Of a stretch of 64,000 nt of DNA, positions 1 to 9,107 are shown piece after piece (position 1 is the stretch's first letter; each line of letters starts with the position of its first letter). The stretch lies in NCBI GenBank assembly GCA_041395845.1, contig JAWKZS010000023.1:1-64000 (forward strand), read 5' to 3'. The notes beneath the pieces are model-generated. The model searched no databases and was not told the DNA's origin. It saw only the letters and a list, made by a program, of their open reading frames with translations. The DNA is from Ch67 sp041395845. GTDB taxonomy: Bacteria > Pseudomonadota > Gammaproteobacteria > Pseudomonadales > Ketobacteraceae. Position numbers and translations under genes: made by a program.

Positions 1-1
1 G

Positions 2-1309
2 TTCCTGATCAGCGTGGCCGGCTTCACCGTGACCTCGCTGCTGTGCGGGGTGGCCCAGAACCTGACCGAGATGGTGCTGTTCCGCCTGCTGCAGGGGGTC
101 TTCGGTGCCGGGCTGGTGCCCCTGTCCCAGGCGGTACTGCTGGATACCTACCCCAAGGAAAAACACGGCCAGGCCATGTCCATGTGGGGCATGGGCGTGA
201 TGCTGGGGCCGATCCTGGGGCCCACCCTGGGGGGCTGGCTCACCGAGTATTACAACTGGCGCTGGGTGTTCTATATCAACCTGCCCATCGGCATTGCCAC
301 CTTCATGGGGATCTGGGCCTTTCTGCCGGAAACCGAGCAGGATCGCAGCCGCAGTTTCGATGCCTTCGGCTTCATCATGCTGACCCTGTCCATCGGTGCC
401 CTGCAGCTGCTGCTGGATCGCGGCCAGAGCGAGGACTGGCTCAACTCGCCGGAAATCCTACTGGAAACCGTGGTGGCCGCGCTGGCGTTCTACCTGTTCG
501 TGGTGCATATCCTCACGACGCGCCAGCCGTTCCTCGACCCGGCCCTGTTCCGCGACCGCAACTATCTGGCCAGTCTGGTGTTCATCTTTGTGGTGGGCAT
601 CATCATGCTGGCCAGCATGGCCCTGCTGCCGCCGTTCCTGCAGGGACTGATGGGCTATCCGGTGCTGGATACCGGCCTGGTACTGGCACCGCGGGGACTC
701 GGCACCATGCTGGCGATGATGGTGGCCGGACGCCTGACCGGCCGCATCGACGCCCGCCTGATGATGCTGGCCGGACTGCTGCTGACGGCATTCTCCCTGT
801 GGGAAATGAGCCTGTTCACCACCGACATTTCCCGCTGGCTGGTGATCCAGAACGGCTTTATCCAGGGTGCCGGGATGGGGCTGGTGTTCGTGCCGCTGTC
901 GGCCCTGGCCTACTCCACCCTGGCCCCCCATTTCCGCAACGACGCCGCCGCCGTGTTCAGTCTGGTGCGCAACATCGGCAGCAGCGTGGGGATTTCCATC
1001 GTCACCACCCTGCTGGCTCGCAATACCCAGATCAATCACGCCGAACTGGGTGAGCATATCCGCAATTTCGGCACCGCCGGCGGCCTGCTGGAAGGTGCCC
1101 TGGGGGACATGAGCAGCAGCGAATCCGCCACCACCCTGCTGTACCTGAACGGCATGGTGACGGATCAGGCCGCGACCATTGCCTATCTGAATGATTTCCG
1201 CCTGATGATGGTGGTGGTGCTGCTGAGCGCCCCGATGCTGCTGATCCTGAAGAAGGCCGCCCCGGCGAGCAGTGCCCAGCCGGTCAGCCAGCCGGACGCC
1301 CCGCATTGA
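2..1309 (+). CDS. MFS multidrug efflux permease, DHA2/EmrB family (5' truncated)
   Basis: Inner-membrane drug:H+ antiporter of the 14-helix DHA2 (EmrB/QacA) family. The reading frame is open from base 2, so the N-terminal helices lie outside the window. The visible part begins in the first helices and carries the family motif C region (GPILGPTLGGWL, about residue 75). Many hydrophobic helices follow, then a short polar tail. EmrB normally works with an EmrA-type membrane-fusion protein and an outer-membrane channel; those would be upstream and are not visible. An internal GTG at 14 is not the real start. Family is certain; the substrate cannot be read from sequence. Confidence 0.9.
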   Translation, partial: FLISVAGFTVTSLLCGVAQNLTEMVLFRLLQGVFGAGLVPLSQAVLLDTYPKEKHGQAMSMWGMGVMLGPILGPTLGGWLTEYYNWRWVFYINLPIGIATFMGIWAFLPETEQDRSRSFDAFGFIMLTLSIGALQLLLDRGQSEDWLNSPEILLETVVAALAFYLFVVHILTTRQPFLDPALFRDRNYLASLVFIFVVGIIMLASMALLPPFLQGLMGYPVLDTGLVLAPRGLGTMLAMMVAGRLTGRIDARLMMLAGLLLTAFSLWEMSLFTTDISRWLVIQNGFIQGAGMGLVFVPLSALAYSTLAPHFRNDAAAVFSLVRNIGSSVGISIVTTLLARNTQINHAELGEHIRNFGTAGGLLEGALGDMSSSESATTLLYLNGMVTDQAATIAYLNDFRLMMVVVLLSAPMLLILKKAAPASSAQPVSQPDAPH

Positions 1310-1338
1310 CAAGCATCATGCACAGTGGCGCCGGCTCG

Positions 1339-1344
1339 TATAAA
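1339..1344 (+). promoter_or_regulatory. candidate -10 box for the oxygenase gene
   Basis: TATAAA lies 37 bp before the ATG at 1382, in the 72-bp gap after the MFS gene. No good -35 sits 16-18 bp upstream. The TTGACA at 1306-1311 is 27 bp away and overlaps the MFS stop, so it is probably chance. Confidence 0.35.
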
Positions 1345-1381
1345 ATCACCCCCATTCTTCTGACTACCCGACGCGAAGCCC

Positions 1382-2023
1382 ATGACCAGTCTGCTCAATC
1401 TCAACGCCCTGCGTAACGCCCCGGTCCAGACCGATCCGTACCCGTTCTTCACGGTTGACCAATCCATCCTGCCGGATGACGTGATGAACGTGATCAAGGA
1501 CTTCCCCAAGATCCAGGACGGTGGCAGCTTCAATCTGGATGACGTCAAGTACGGCCCCCAGTTCGACCGCCTGCTGAAAAATCTGGATACGCCGGAATTC
1601 CGCAAGATCCTCTGCGACAAGTTCGATGTGGACGTGATGGATCTGCCGATGATGATCACCCTGCGCGGCTACTCCCGCCAGAAAGACGGCCGTATCCACA
1701 CCGATTCCAAGACCAAGGTACTCACCATCCTGATTTACCTGAACGAAGAATGGACCGCCGAAACCGGCAAACTGCGGGTGCTGCGCAGCAAAGACGACAT
1801 GGAGGATTACGTGGCGGAAATCGTACCCGGCCCCGGCACCCTGCTGGCGTTCAAGGTCACCGACAACGGCTGGCACGGCTACCCGGCGTTCGAAGGCAAG
1901 CGCCAGTCGATCCAGATCAACTTCCTCACCGGTGAAGGCGCCAACCGCAAGCACCGCTTCTTCCACGGCCTGAGTGCCAAGCTGAAGAAACTGCGCCGCA
2001 AAGGCCAGGACGACGAGTATTGA
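1382..2023 (+). CDS. 2OG-Fe(II) dioxygenase, prolyl-4-hydroxylase-like
   Basis: A 213-residue soluble protein with the iron triad of 2-oxoglutarate/Fe(II) dioxygenases: H106 and D108 in GRIHTD, H165 in NGWHGY, and R174 as the likely 2-oxoglutarate-binding arginine. The strands around them (VLTILIYLN, GTLLAFKV, RQSIQINFL) fit the double-stranded beta-helix of the PF13640 group. The enzyme hydroxylates an unknown substrate, which in bacteria may be a protein side chain or a small metabolite. The C-terminus is very basic (KLKKLRRKG). It is a single gene that runs convergently into envZ, 4 bp away. The fold is clear and the substrate unknown. Confidence 0.8.
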   Translation: MTSLLNLNALRNAPVQTDPYPFFTVDQSILPDDVMNVIKDFPKIQDGGSFNLDDVKYGPQFDRLLKNLDTPEFRKILCDKFDVDVMDLPMMITLRGYSRQKDGRIHTDSKTKVLTILIYLNEEWTAETGKLRVLRSKDDMEDYVAEIVPGPGTLLAFKVTDNGWHGYPAFEGKRQSIQINFLTGEGANRKHRFFHGLSAKLKKLRRKGQDDEY

Positions 2024-2027
2024 TTCG

Positions 2028-3347
2028 CTAGCGAATCCCCTGCAGCATGGAATCCGGCGGCACCAGCTCGCCGGTCAGCGGTAACAGCACCACGGCTTCC
2101 AGACCACCACCGTCGCGATTGCGCAACTGCACGCGACCGTGGTGCATGTCGACGATGCGTTTCACGATCGCCAATCCCAAACCCGAACCCTTGGTGGTGC
2201 GGCTCTGGTCGCCCCGGGCGAACGGCTGAAACAGGTCATGCATTTCCTTTTCCGTCAGCCCCGGTCCGCGATCGGCAATGATCACGCAGATCTCGCCATC
2301 CTGCAGTCCGCTGGACACATCCACCTTGCCACCACCATGCCGGATCGCATTGCCGATCAGATTGCCGAACAGTCGCTTGAGTGACAGCCGCTTGAGCATG
2401 ATCGCCGGCACTTCATGCAACTCCGCCCGCAGTTCGGCGCCTTCCGATTCAAACTGCGAAATCACTTCCACCAGCACTTCATTCAGATCACCGGTTTCGG
2501 TTTTTTCGTCGGACCCGTCGCGCACGAACATGATGAACTGATTGAGGATGGCGTTCATGTCCTCGATATCGCGGATCATGCCTTCGGTGAATTCCGATTC
2601 ACCCAGCAGCTCGGCGGTCAGACGCATACGGGTCAGTGGCGTGCGCAGATCGTGGGAAATCCCCGCCAGCAACAGCGCCCGTTCGCGACTGGCCTGCTGC
2701 AGATCCTTGCTCATCTGCATGAATGCCTTGTTCACCGCCTGGATTTCGCGGGGGCCGGTTTCCTGGGTGAGATTGGTAATGACTTCACCGCGGCCGATAC
2801 GCCGTGCCGCATTCGCCAGCCGTTTCAGCGGCCGATTCAGCTGGCGCACGAACAGCAGGGTCAGCAGGAACGCGATCGCCGGCGTTCCCACGGCCCAGGC
2901 AGTGAATGCCAGCGCTTCGTAACGGCCAAAATTTTCCAGCGGGAAACGCATCCACAGATCACCCAGTTCGGGCGTGGTGATCCACAGACTGGGACCGGGC
3001 GTGATACCAAATTTCACCTGGGCGCCGGGGCCCAGCCGCGACCGCATGGGATCGACGAACAGATCCACGAACAGGGTTTCGATATCCTCGGAAATGACAT
3101 CCGGCTCAGTGGACAAGTCCACCTGATGCTCGCGACGGATGCGCTCGATAAATTCCTGCTTGCGTTCGCTGTCCACCAGCAGGCTGATGGTATCCACCTG
3201 CATCGCCACCAGCTGGGCATTCTGTTTTACGCCGGGCAGGTAAAGATAATAAGTCGCGAACAACAGGGTGGAAATCTGGCTCAACACCAGCACCAGGGAA
3301 GCAAACAGGATGGTGCGCCAGAAGGAAGATTGCGGGATCAGTTTCAT
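2028..3347 (-). CDS. envZ: Sensor histidine kinase EnvZ
   Basis: A 439-residue inner-membrane sensor kinase, partner of OmpR. Transmembrane helix 1 lies at residues 11-35. A periplasmic domain follows to about 145, then a second helix at 147-167. Next come HAMP (about 168-220), HisKA with phospho-acceptor H232 in the EnvZ-type motif AGISHDLRTPLTRMRL, and HATPase_c with N (GNLIGNAIRHGGG), G1 (DRGPGL) and G2 (GSGLGLAIV) boxes. It phosphorylates and dephosphorylates OmpR in response to envelope or osmotic state; the Pseudomonas orthologue is AmgS. ompR-envZ genes normally touch or overlap, but here 149 bp containing a folded repeat separate them. Identification is firm. Confidence 0.93.
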   Translation of the reverse strand: MKLIPQSSFWRTILFASLVLVLSQISTLLFATYYLYLPGVKQNAQLVAMQVDTISLLVDSERKQEFIERIRREHQVDLSTEPDVISEDIETLFVDLFVDPMRSRLGPGAQVKFGITPGPSLWITTPELGDLWMRFPLENFGRYEALAFTAWAVGTPAIAFLLTLLFVRQLNRPLKRLANAARRIGRGEVITNLTQETGPREIQAVNKAFMQMSKDLQQASRERALLLAGISHDLRTPLTRMRLTAELLGESEFTEGMIRDIEDMNAILNQFIMFVRDGSDEKTETGDLNEVLVEVISQFESEGAELRAELHEVPAIMLKRLSLKRLFGNLIGNAIRHGGGKVDVSSGLQDGEICVIIADRGPGLTEKEMHDLFQPFARGDQSRTTKGSGLGLAIVKRIVDMHHGRVQLRNRDGGGLEAVVLLPLTGELVPPDSMLQGIR

Positions 3348-3376
3348 GGGGAGGCTTCAGCAGGGTTAGTCCAGCA

Positions 3377-3482
3377 CGCAGGTTGGGGAAATCGAATATG
3401 GACGCTCAGCGACAGGGATGTTGCTGTGCAGCCCCCATGGATGGGTTCATGGCGTGTCCAGATTCGAATTCCCCAACCTGCG
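3377..3482 (+). repeat. 106-bp structured intergenic repeat, copy A
   Basis: It lies between ompR (stop at 3497) and envZ (start at 3347). The outer arms 3377-3403 and 3456-3482 are complementary at 25 of 27 positions. They enclose a 60-bp core (3400-3459) that matches the reverse complement of 48141-48200 at 57 of 60 bases. Inside the core, CAGCGACA and TGTTGCTG pair around a GGGA (GNRA-type) loop with one G-U pair, and CCATG pairs with CATGG. The predicted fold is a three-way junction. Core orientation is opposite to transcription of ompR-envZ. Confidence 0.8.
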
Positions 3483-3496
3483 GGCGATGGCACAAA

Positions 3497-4237
3497 CTAT
3501 TTCGCCGCCCCATCCGGCACAAACACGTACCCGACACCCCACACTGTCTGGATATAACGGGCATTGGACGGATCGTCTTCGATCAGCCGGCGCAGACGCG
3601 ACACCTGCACATCGATACTGCGCTCCATCGCACTCCACTCGCGGCCGCGCGCCAGATTCATCAGCTTGTCACGGGTGAGCGGTTCACGGGGATGTTGCAC
3701 CAGGGCTTTCATGACAGCAAATTCACCGGTGGTCAGCGACACCGCTTCACCGTTTTTGGTCAGCGTGCGGGTCGACAGATCCAGCATGAACGGACCGAAC
3801 GACACCACTTCTTCCTGCTGCGACGGCGCGCCGGGCAACTCCTTCACCTGACGCCGCAGCACCGCCTTGATGCGGGCCAGCAGTTCGCGGGGATTGAACG
3901 GTTTGGGCAGGTAATCATCGGCACCGGCTTCCAGGCCATTGATGCGATCGGCATCGTCGCCCTTGGCGGTGAGCATGATGATGGGAATGGCATTGCCGGC
4001 GGAGCGCAGGCGCTCGCAAATGGACAGGCCGTCTTCACCGGGCAGCATCAGGTCCAGCACCATCAGGGAATACAGTTCGCGCCCCAGGGCGCGATCCATC
4101 TGCTCGGCGTCGGCCACCGCCTTCACGGTGTAGCCCTGCTCTTCCAGGTAGCGCTGCAACAGGGCGCGCAGGCGAGCGTCATCGTCCACCACCAGAATCT
4201 TTTCGAGTTGTTCCTGTTCGCGGGCCGCGTCTGCCAT
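3497..4237 (-). CDS. ompR: Response regulator OmpR
   Basis: A 246-residue transcription factor. The receiver domain (about 12-125) has the acidic pocket VVDDD (17-20), phospho-acceptor D62 in VLDLMLPGEDG and conserved K112 (LPKPF). A winged-helix Trans_reg_C domain follows (about 145-240), with RDKLMNLARGREW and DVQVSRLRRLIE, typical of OmpR. Phosphorylated by EnvZ, it controls envelope genes; the P. aeruginosa orthologue AmgR handles membrane-protein stress. It is the first gene of the minus-strand ompR-envZ pair. Its promoter must lie in the 227-bp divergent gap shared with the RND operon. Confidence 0.95.
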   Translation of the reverse strand: MADAAREQEQLEKILVVDDDARLRALLQRYLEEQGYTVKAVADAEQMDRALGRELYSLMVLDLMLPGEDGLSICERLRSAGNAIPIIMLTAKGDDADRINGLEAGADDYLPKPFNPRELLARIKAVLRRQVKELPGAPSQQEEVVSFGPFMLDLSTRTLTKNGEAVSLTTGEFAVMKALVQHPREPLTRDKLMNLARGREWSAMERSIDVQVSRLRRLIEDDPSNARYIQTVWGVGYVFVPDGAAK

Positions 4238-4267
4238 GGGAATTCCTGTCTGCTCATTACATCTGAA

Positions 4268-4282
4268 CCGCTACGGTAGCGG
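4268..4282. promoter_or_regulatory. perfect inverted repeat between ompR and the RND operon
   Basis: CCGCTAC, one base, then GTAGCGG, 31 bp upstream of the ompR start in the divergent intergenic region. It could be an operator or a short hairpin in the ompR leader. No regulator can be named. Confidence 0.35.
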
Positions 4283-4464
4283 CATCGCGAGGATATGTCA
4301 TGAGCCGACATTGTTACAAGAATTGATGCGAACAGCGGCGAACCGGACCCGGATCGGCTAGTCTATTGCACTACCTGTCGACAATTCAGTACTTTAGCGA
4401 TGCGCCTGGGCCTTGCCGCCCGGCGCCTCCAGACCCAATAACAAGACCGGAACGCACCCGCACC

Positions 4465-5769
4465 ATGACTGCAGAAACCGCTTCACTGCGCCAGCGCCTG
4501 CTGCAACTGCCCAAGCCCCTGTTGTTCGTGCTGGGCACCGTACTGCTCATCCTGCTGATGGTGGCTCTGAGACCCACCCCGCAACTGAAGCCCGCTGCCG
4601 ACCTGGTCCCGTTCGTATCGGCGATTCCCGCCCAGCCGCAGGCCCTGCGTCCGCTGGTGACGCTGTATGGCCGGGTGGAAACCCCGCGGGAATCCACCCT
4701 GTCATCCACCGTGAACGGCTTTGTCCAGACCGTGCTGGTGGAAGAAGGCCATACCGTGGCCGCGGGCCAGGCGCTGGTGCAGCTGGATACCAGTGATGTC
4801 GCGCTGATCCTGGCCCAGCGCGAAGCCGAAGTGGCGGACATGGAAGCCCAGCTGGCCTCGGAACAGCAGCGCCACCAGAACGACCTCAATGCACTCGAGG
4901 TGGAACGCAAGCTGCTGGATCTAGCCAACACCGCCGCCCAGCGCTACGAAAAACTGGTGACCAAAAACGTCGGTTCGGATCTGAGCCGCGACGAGGCGCT
5001 GCAGGCGGCCAAACGTCAGGCCCTGAATGTGCTGACCCGGGAACTGGCGGTACAGGATCATCCCAACCGGCTCAAGCGCCTGCAGGCCCAGCTCGACAAG
5101 GCTCGCGCCCTGCGCGATCAGGCCCGCCTCGACCTGGAACGCAGCACTATTACTGCACCGTTTGATGGTCGCATCACCCGGCTCAACGTATCCCCCGGCA
5201 ACCGCCTGCGCCCGGGCGACCCGATCCTGACCCTGTTCGATCACACCCATCTGGAAGTCCGCGCACAGATTCCCTCGCGCTATGTGGGCGACATCCAGGC
5301 GGCACTGGCCAGCGGCATCGTGATGGACGCCCTGCTGGCGGTGGATGGCAAACGGATTCCGGTGCGCCTGGATCGTCTTGCCGGCGCGATTGGCATGGGT
5401 CAGGGCGGTGTGGATGGCCTGTTCCAGTTCGATCAGCCGGATCACCAGGTCACCCTGGGCAGAGCCGGCGAACTGTATCTGCACCTGCCGCCGGAGGACA
5501 ATCTGGTCGCCGTACCACCCACGGCCATTTACGGCCAGGAGCGCATCTACGAAGTCAAAGACGGTGTGCTGCATACCATTGTAATCCGCCGCGCGGGCGA
5601 AACCCTGCTGGACACCGGCGAACACTGGCAGCTGGTACAGGGCGACATCCAGCCCGGCGCCATGATCCTCACCACCCAGCTGTCGAACGCCGTGGGCGGC
5701 ATTGCAGTGCGCCTGCAGACGACGGCTGAAACGACAACGGCGGGAGACACCGCCGAGGCCCAGCCATGA
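4465..5769 (+). CDS. RND efflux periplasmic adaptor (membrane-fusion protein)
   Basis: A 434-residue HlyD/AcrA-family adaptor. One N-terminal membrane helix (about 16-35, LPKPLLFVLGTVLLILLMVAL) anchors it. A lipoyl half-motif, a long coiled-coil hairpin (about 115-225, rich in Glu, Gln and Arg), the second lipoyl half (LERSTITAPFDGRITRLNV) and beta-barrel domains follow. It bridges the RND pump to an outer-membrane channel. The frame is open from 4366, but ATG 4465 gives the normal family N-terminus. Its stop overlaps the start of the pump gene (ATGA), so the two are translationally coupled. No outer-membrane channel gene is adjacent, so TolC-like export must be supplied elsewhere. Confidence 0.88.
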   Translation: MTAETASLRQRLLQLPKPLLFVLGTVLLILLMVALRPTPQLKPAADLVPFVSAIPAQPQALRPLVTLYGRVETPRESTLSSTVNGFVQTVLVEEGHTVAAGQALVQLDTSDVALILAQREAEVADMEAQLASEQQRHQNDLNALEVERKLLDLANTAAQRYEKLVTKNVGSDLSRDEALQAAKRQALNVLTRELAVQDHPNRLKRLQAQLDKARALRDQARLDLERSTITAPFDGRITRLNVSPGNRLRPGDPILTLFDHTHLEVRAQIPSRYVGDIQAALASGIVMDALLAVDGKRIPVRLDRLAGAIGMGQGGVDGLFQFDQPDHQVTLGRAGELYLHLPPEDNLVAVPPTAIYGQERIYEVKDGVLHTIVIRRAGETLLDTGEHWQLVQGDIQPGAMILTTQLSNAVGGIAVRLQTTAETTTAGDTAEAQP

Positions 5770-8700
5770 GCCAGCCCAAGGGCATCATCGCCACCTTTGC
5801 CACCCACAAGGTGGCCGCCAACCTGCTGATGTTTCTGTTCATCCTGGCGGGGCTGTGGGGCCTGAAAAAACTCCAGACCCAGATCTTCCCCCAGTTCGAC
5901 CTGGATTACATTTCCATTGCCGTGCCCTGGAGTGGCGCCAGCGCCGAGGACGTGGAGCGCTCCATCACCATTCCCATCGAGCAGGAACTCAAGTCCCTCA
6001 CCGAAGTGAAAAAGATGACCTCCACCAGTGCCGCCGGCGCTGCCAGTATTACGCTGGAACTGCAGGAAGGCCTGGACGTGGGCGAAGTGCAGGACAAGGT
6101 CAAACAGCTGGTGGAATCCATCCGCAACCTGCCGGAAGAATCCGAGCGGCCGCTGATCCAGCAGGTGGAAAATTTCCAGCCCATCGCCAACTTCGTCATC
6201 ACCGGCCCGGAAAGCATGAAAGAGCTGGCCCTGCTGGCCCGCCAGTTCGAACGGGAACTGCTGGCGCGGGGTATTCGCAAGATCAATTTTGTCGGCCTGC
6301 CGAAAGAAGAAATCGCGATTCAGGTGCCGTCGTCCACGCTGCATGAAACGGGCCTGTCGCTCAATCGCATCGCCAGTCTGGTGCAGCAGAACAGCATGGA
6401 TCTGCCCGCCGGTACCGCCGCCAAAAACGAAGTGTCCAAGGAAATCCGCAGCCTCAGCCAGCAGCGCAGTGTGGCCGGTTTCGAGCAGCTGCCGCTGACC
6501 ACCGACAGCAGTGGCCGGCTGCTGCGGGTGGGCGATATCGCCACGGTGGAACGGCGTCCGCTGGAAGACGAACCCACCGTCACACACAATGGCAATCCCG
6601 CCATCGAAATGCTGCTGATGCGCACCGAGGACGAAGACACACTGACCACCGCACGTATTTTCCGCGAGTGGGTGGATGACGTGCGCCCGCGCCTGCCCCA
6701 GGGCGTTGAACTGCTGGTGTACAACGAGCGCTGGCAGCACCTGCGCGATCGCATCGAACTGCTGATCAACAATGGTCTTAGCGGTCTGGTACTGGTCATC
6801 GCTACCCTGTTCCTGTTCCTCAATGTGCGGGTGGCGTTCTGGGTCACCGTCGGCATTCCCGTGTCGTTCCTGGCAACCCTCGGCATCCTCTACGTCACCG
6901 GCGGCAGCATCAACATGCTCAGCCTGTTCGGCCTGATCATGGCGCTGGGTATCATCGTCGACGACGCCATTGTGGTGGGCGAAGACACGCTGACCCACAC
7001 GGAAATGGGTGAAGATGCCGAACGCTCTGCCATCGGTGGTGCGCGCCGGATGTTCGCACCGGTACTGGCGTCGTCGCTGACCACTATCGCTGCGTTCCTG
7101 CCGCTCACCATGATCGGTGGCGTGATGGGCAAAATCGCCTTCGATATTCCCATGGTGATCATCTGCGTGATCATCGCTTCGGTGGTGGAATGCTTTCTGA
7201 TCCTGCCGGGCCACCTCAATCACAGTCTGCGCAAGCAGAGCGAATCAAAAGGCCCGTGGCCGATGTTCGCCGGTCTGGCGCGGTTCAAGCAGCGTTTTGA
7301 CGACGGTTTCACCCGCTTCCGTGAAGAACGGCTGCGGCCGGCGGTGGATACTGCCATCCGCAACCGCCTCAGCGTCATCGTGGCGGGCCTCTGCGCCATG
7401 GTACTGGCCCTGGCGCTGCCCATCACCGGCACCCTGAAATTCACTTTTTTTCCCGCCATCGACGGCAACGAAATCCGCGCCAGCGTAGAATTCCATCCCG
7501 GCACCGATACCGCCACCGTCGATCGCTTTCTGCAGGAAATGGAACGCAGCCTGGAACAGACCCGCCAGCAGATCCTCAACGATAGCGGCAGCGATATCCT
7601 CAATGTTGCCATCACCTACCACGGCCGCTCCTTCTTCAACATGACCGGCAAGGAAATCGGCCCGGAACGCGGCGCTATCATCGTCGACCTGGTCAGCGGC
7701 CAGCGCCCGATCAGCAATACGGATTTCATGAATGCCTGGCGCAGCAATACGCAGTTCCCGCCGGGAGTTTCCAAATTTGCCATCGGCCAGCGCGAATCCG
7801 GGCCACCGGGCAAGCCCATCGCCATCAAGCTGATCGGGGGCAACGTCGACAAACTCAAGGCCGCCAGTCTGGAACTGCAGCAGGCCATCGCCCGCTATGC
7901 CGGCGTCACCAACATCGACGACGACCTGCCCTGGGGCAAGGAACAGCTGATCTTCGAACTCACGCCAACCGGTCGCCGCCTGGGCCTGGATACCGCCTAT
8001 GTGGGGCGCCAGCTACGGGCCGCATTTGATGGCGCCATCGCGCAGATTTTCCATCTGGATGAAGACGAAATCGAAGTCCGCGTGACCCTGCCGGACAACG
8101 AACGGGACCGCAATCGCACCCTGGAAGAATTCCCGCTGATCCTGCCCGACGGCAGCGCTGTCCCCCTGAGCGAGGTGGTGCGGTTCCAGTCGCGCCAGGG
8201 CCTCGACAAACTCAACCACACCAACGGCCAGCTCAACGTGGTGGTGTCGGCGGATCTGGACGAAAAGCAGGGCAATGCCAACGAAATCTTTGCCGACCTG
8301 AACGCAAGTTTTCTGCCCGATCTGCAACGTCGCTACGGCCTCAGCATCGGCCTGGAAGGCAAAGCCCAGGACCAGCAGGAAACCATCGCCGACATGAAGA
8401 CCGGCCTGATGATCGGGCTGGCCCTGATCTACATCGTGCTGGCCTGGGTGTTTTCCTCCTACACCTGGCCGCTGGCGGTGATGACGGCGATTCCGCTGGG
8501 GCTCACCGGTGCCATCTTCGGTCACTTCCTGCTCGGCATGGATCTGTCCATGTTCTCGATGATGGGACTGTTCGGCCTGTCCGGCATCGTGGTGAATGAT
8601 TCCATCGTCCTGATCAGTTTCTACAGTCAACTGCGGGCCCGTGGCCTCAACGTGCATGATGCAATCGTCGAAGCCATCTGCGCCCGCTTCCGTGCCGTGG

Positions 8701-8918
8701 TACTGACCAGTCTGACTACCGTGGCGGGGCTGCTGCCCATCATGTTCGAAACCTCGCTGCAGGCCCAGTTCCTGATTCCGATGGCCATTTCGATGGTGTT
8801 TGGTCTGGCCTATGCCACCTTCCTGGTGCTGTTCTTCGTGCCGGGACTGCTCACCTACATCGAATCCGCCAAGCGCAAGCTGGGCGCCCTGATGACCCAA
8901 CCAGCCAGAACAGTCTGA
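5766..8918 (+). CDS. RND efflux permease, AcrB/HAE1-like
   Basis: A 1050-residue inner-membrane proton-driven pump. Helix 1 is at about 15-33. A large periplasmic porter loop, helices 2-6 (from about residue 335), a second loop and a final helix block (from about 875) follow, which is the standard RND duplication. The TM4 segment GLIMALGIIVDDAIVVGEDT carries the proton-relay aspartates typical of HAE pumps. It forms an operon with the adaptor through a 4-bp overlap. The divergence of porter loops means the substrate (drug, lipid or solvent) cannot be read from sequence. Confidence 0.92.
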   Translation: MSQPKGIIATFATHKVAANLLMFLFILAGLWGLKKLQTQIFPQFDLDYISIAVPWSGASAEDVERSITIPIEQELKSLTEVKKMTSTSAAGAASITLELQEGLDVGEVQDKVKQLVESIRNLPEESERPLIQQVENFQPIANFVITGPESMKELALLARQFERELLARGIRKINFVGLPKEEIAIQVPSSTLHETGLSLNRIASLVQQNSMDLPAGTAAKNEVSKEIRSLSQQRSVAGFEQLPLTTDSSGRLLRVGDIATVERRPLEDEPTVTHNGNPAIEMLLMRTEDEDTLTTARIFREWVDDVRPRLPQGVELLVYNERWQHLRDRIELLINNGLSGLVLVIATLFLFLNVRVAFWVTVGIPVSFLATLGILYVTGGSINMLSLFGLIMALGIIVDDAIVVGEDTLTHTEMGEDAERSAIGGARRMFAPVLASSLTTIAAFLPLTMIGGVMGKIAFDIPMVIICVIIASVVECFLILPGHLNHSLRKQSESKGPWPMFAGLARFKQRFDDGFTRFREERLRPAVDTAIRNRLSVIVAGLCAMVLALALPITGTLKFTFFPAIDGNEIRASVEFHPGTDTATVDRFLQEMERSLEQTRQQILNDSGSDILNVAITYHGRSFFNMTGKEIGPERGAIIVDLVSGQRPISNTDFMNAWRSNTQFPPGVSKFAIGQRESGPPGKPIAIKLIGGNVDKLKAASLELQQAIARYAGVTNIDDDLPWGKEQLIFELTPTGRRLGLDTAYVGRQLRAAFDGAIAQIFHLDEDEIEVRVTLPDNERDRNRTLEEFPLILPDGSAVPLSEVVRFQSRQGLDKLNHTNGQLNVVVSADLDEKQGNANEIFADLNASFLPDLQRRYGLSIGLEGKAQDQQETIADMKTGLMIGLALIYIVLAWVFSSYTWPLAVMTAIPLGLTGAIFGHFLLGMDLSMFSMMGLFGLSGIVVNDSIVLISFYSQLRARGLNVHDAIVEAICARFRAVVLTSLTTVAGLLPIMFETSLQAQFLIPMAISMVFGLAYATFLVLFFVPGLLTYIESAKRKLGALMTQPARTV

Positions 8919-9107
8919 TAACCCGCTCAGAACCGCCACAAAAACCGACTAAATTAAGTAGCTTTATGTAAAACAGTTCTGCTTGCGTCAAAATTGCCAT
9001 AGCCAGCGGCAGCGGATTTTGGAACAATTCACTTTCCTTAATCCCCCTTTCCTGACCTGCCGCCGGTGAGCCAAGCGCTGCCGGCTTCAGCGTGGAGTCT
9101 CACAGGA

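Noticed and set aside
1306..1344. TTGACA plus TATAAA as one promoter for the oxygenase gene
   Set aside because: The spacer would be 27 bp, too long for sigma-70; only the -10 was kept.
2415..3557. 380-codon plus-strand frame antisense to envZ
   Set aside because: It runs through the intact EnvZ catalytic motifs and the structured repeat, so it is not coding.
5547..7223. Long open frame of 558 codons on the minus strand inside the RND genes
   Set aside because: Its protein is His/Gln/Asp-rich with no domain and mirrors the codon pattern of the real plus-strand genes; it is an antisense shadow.
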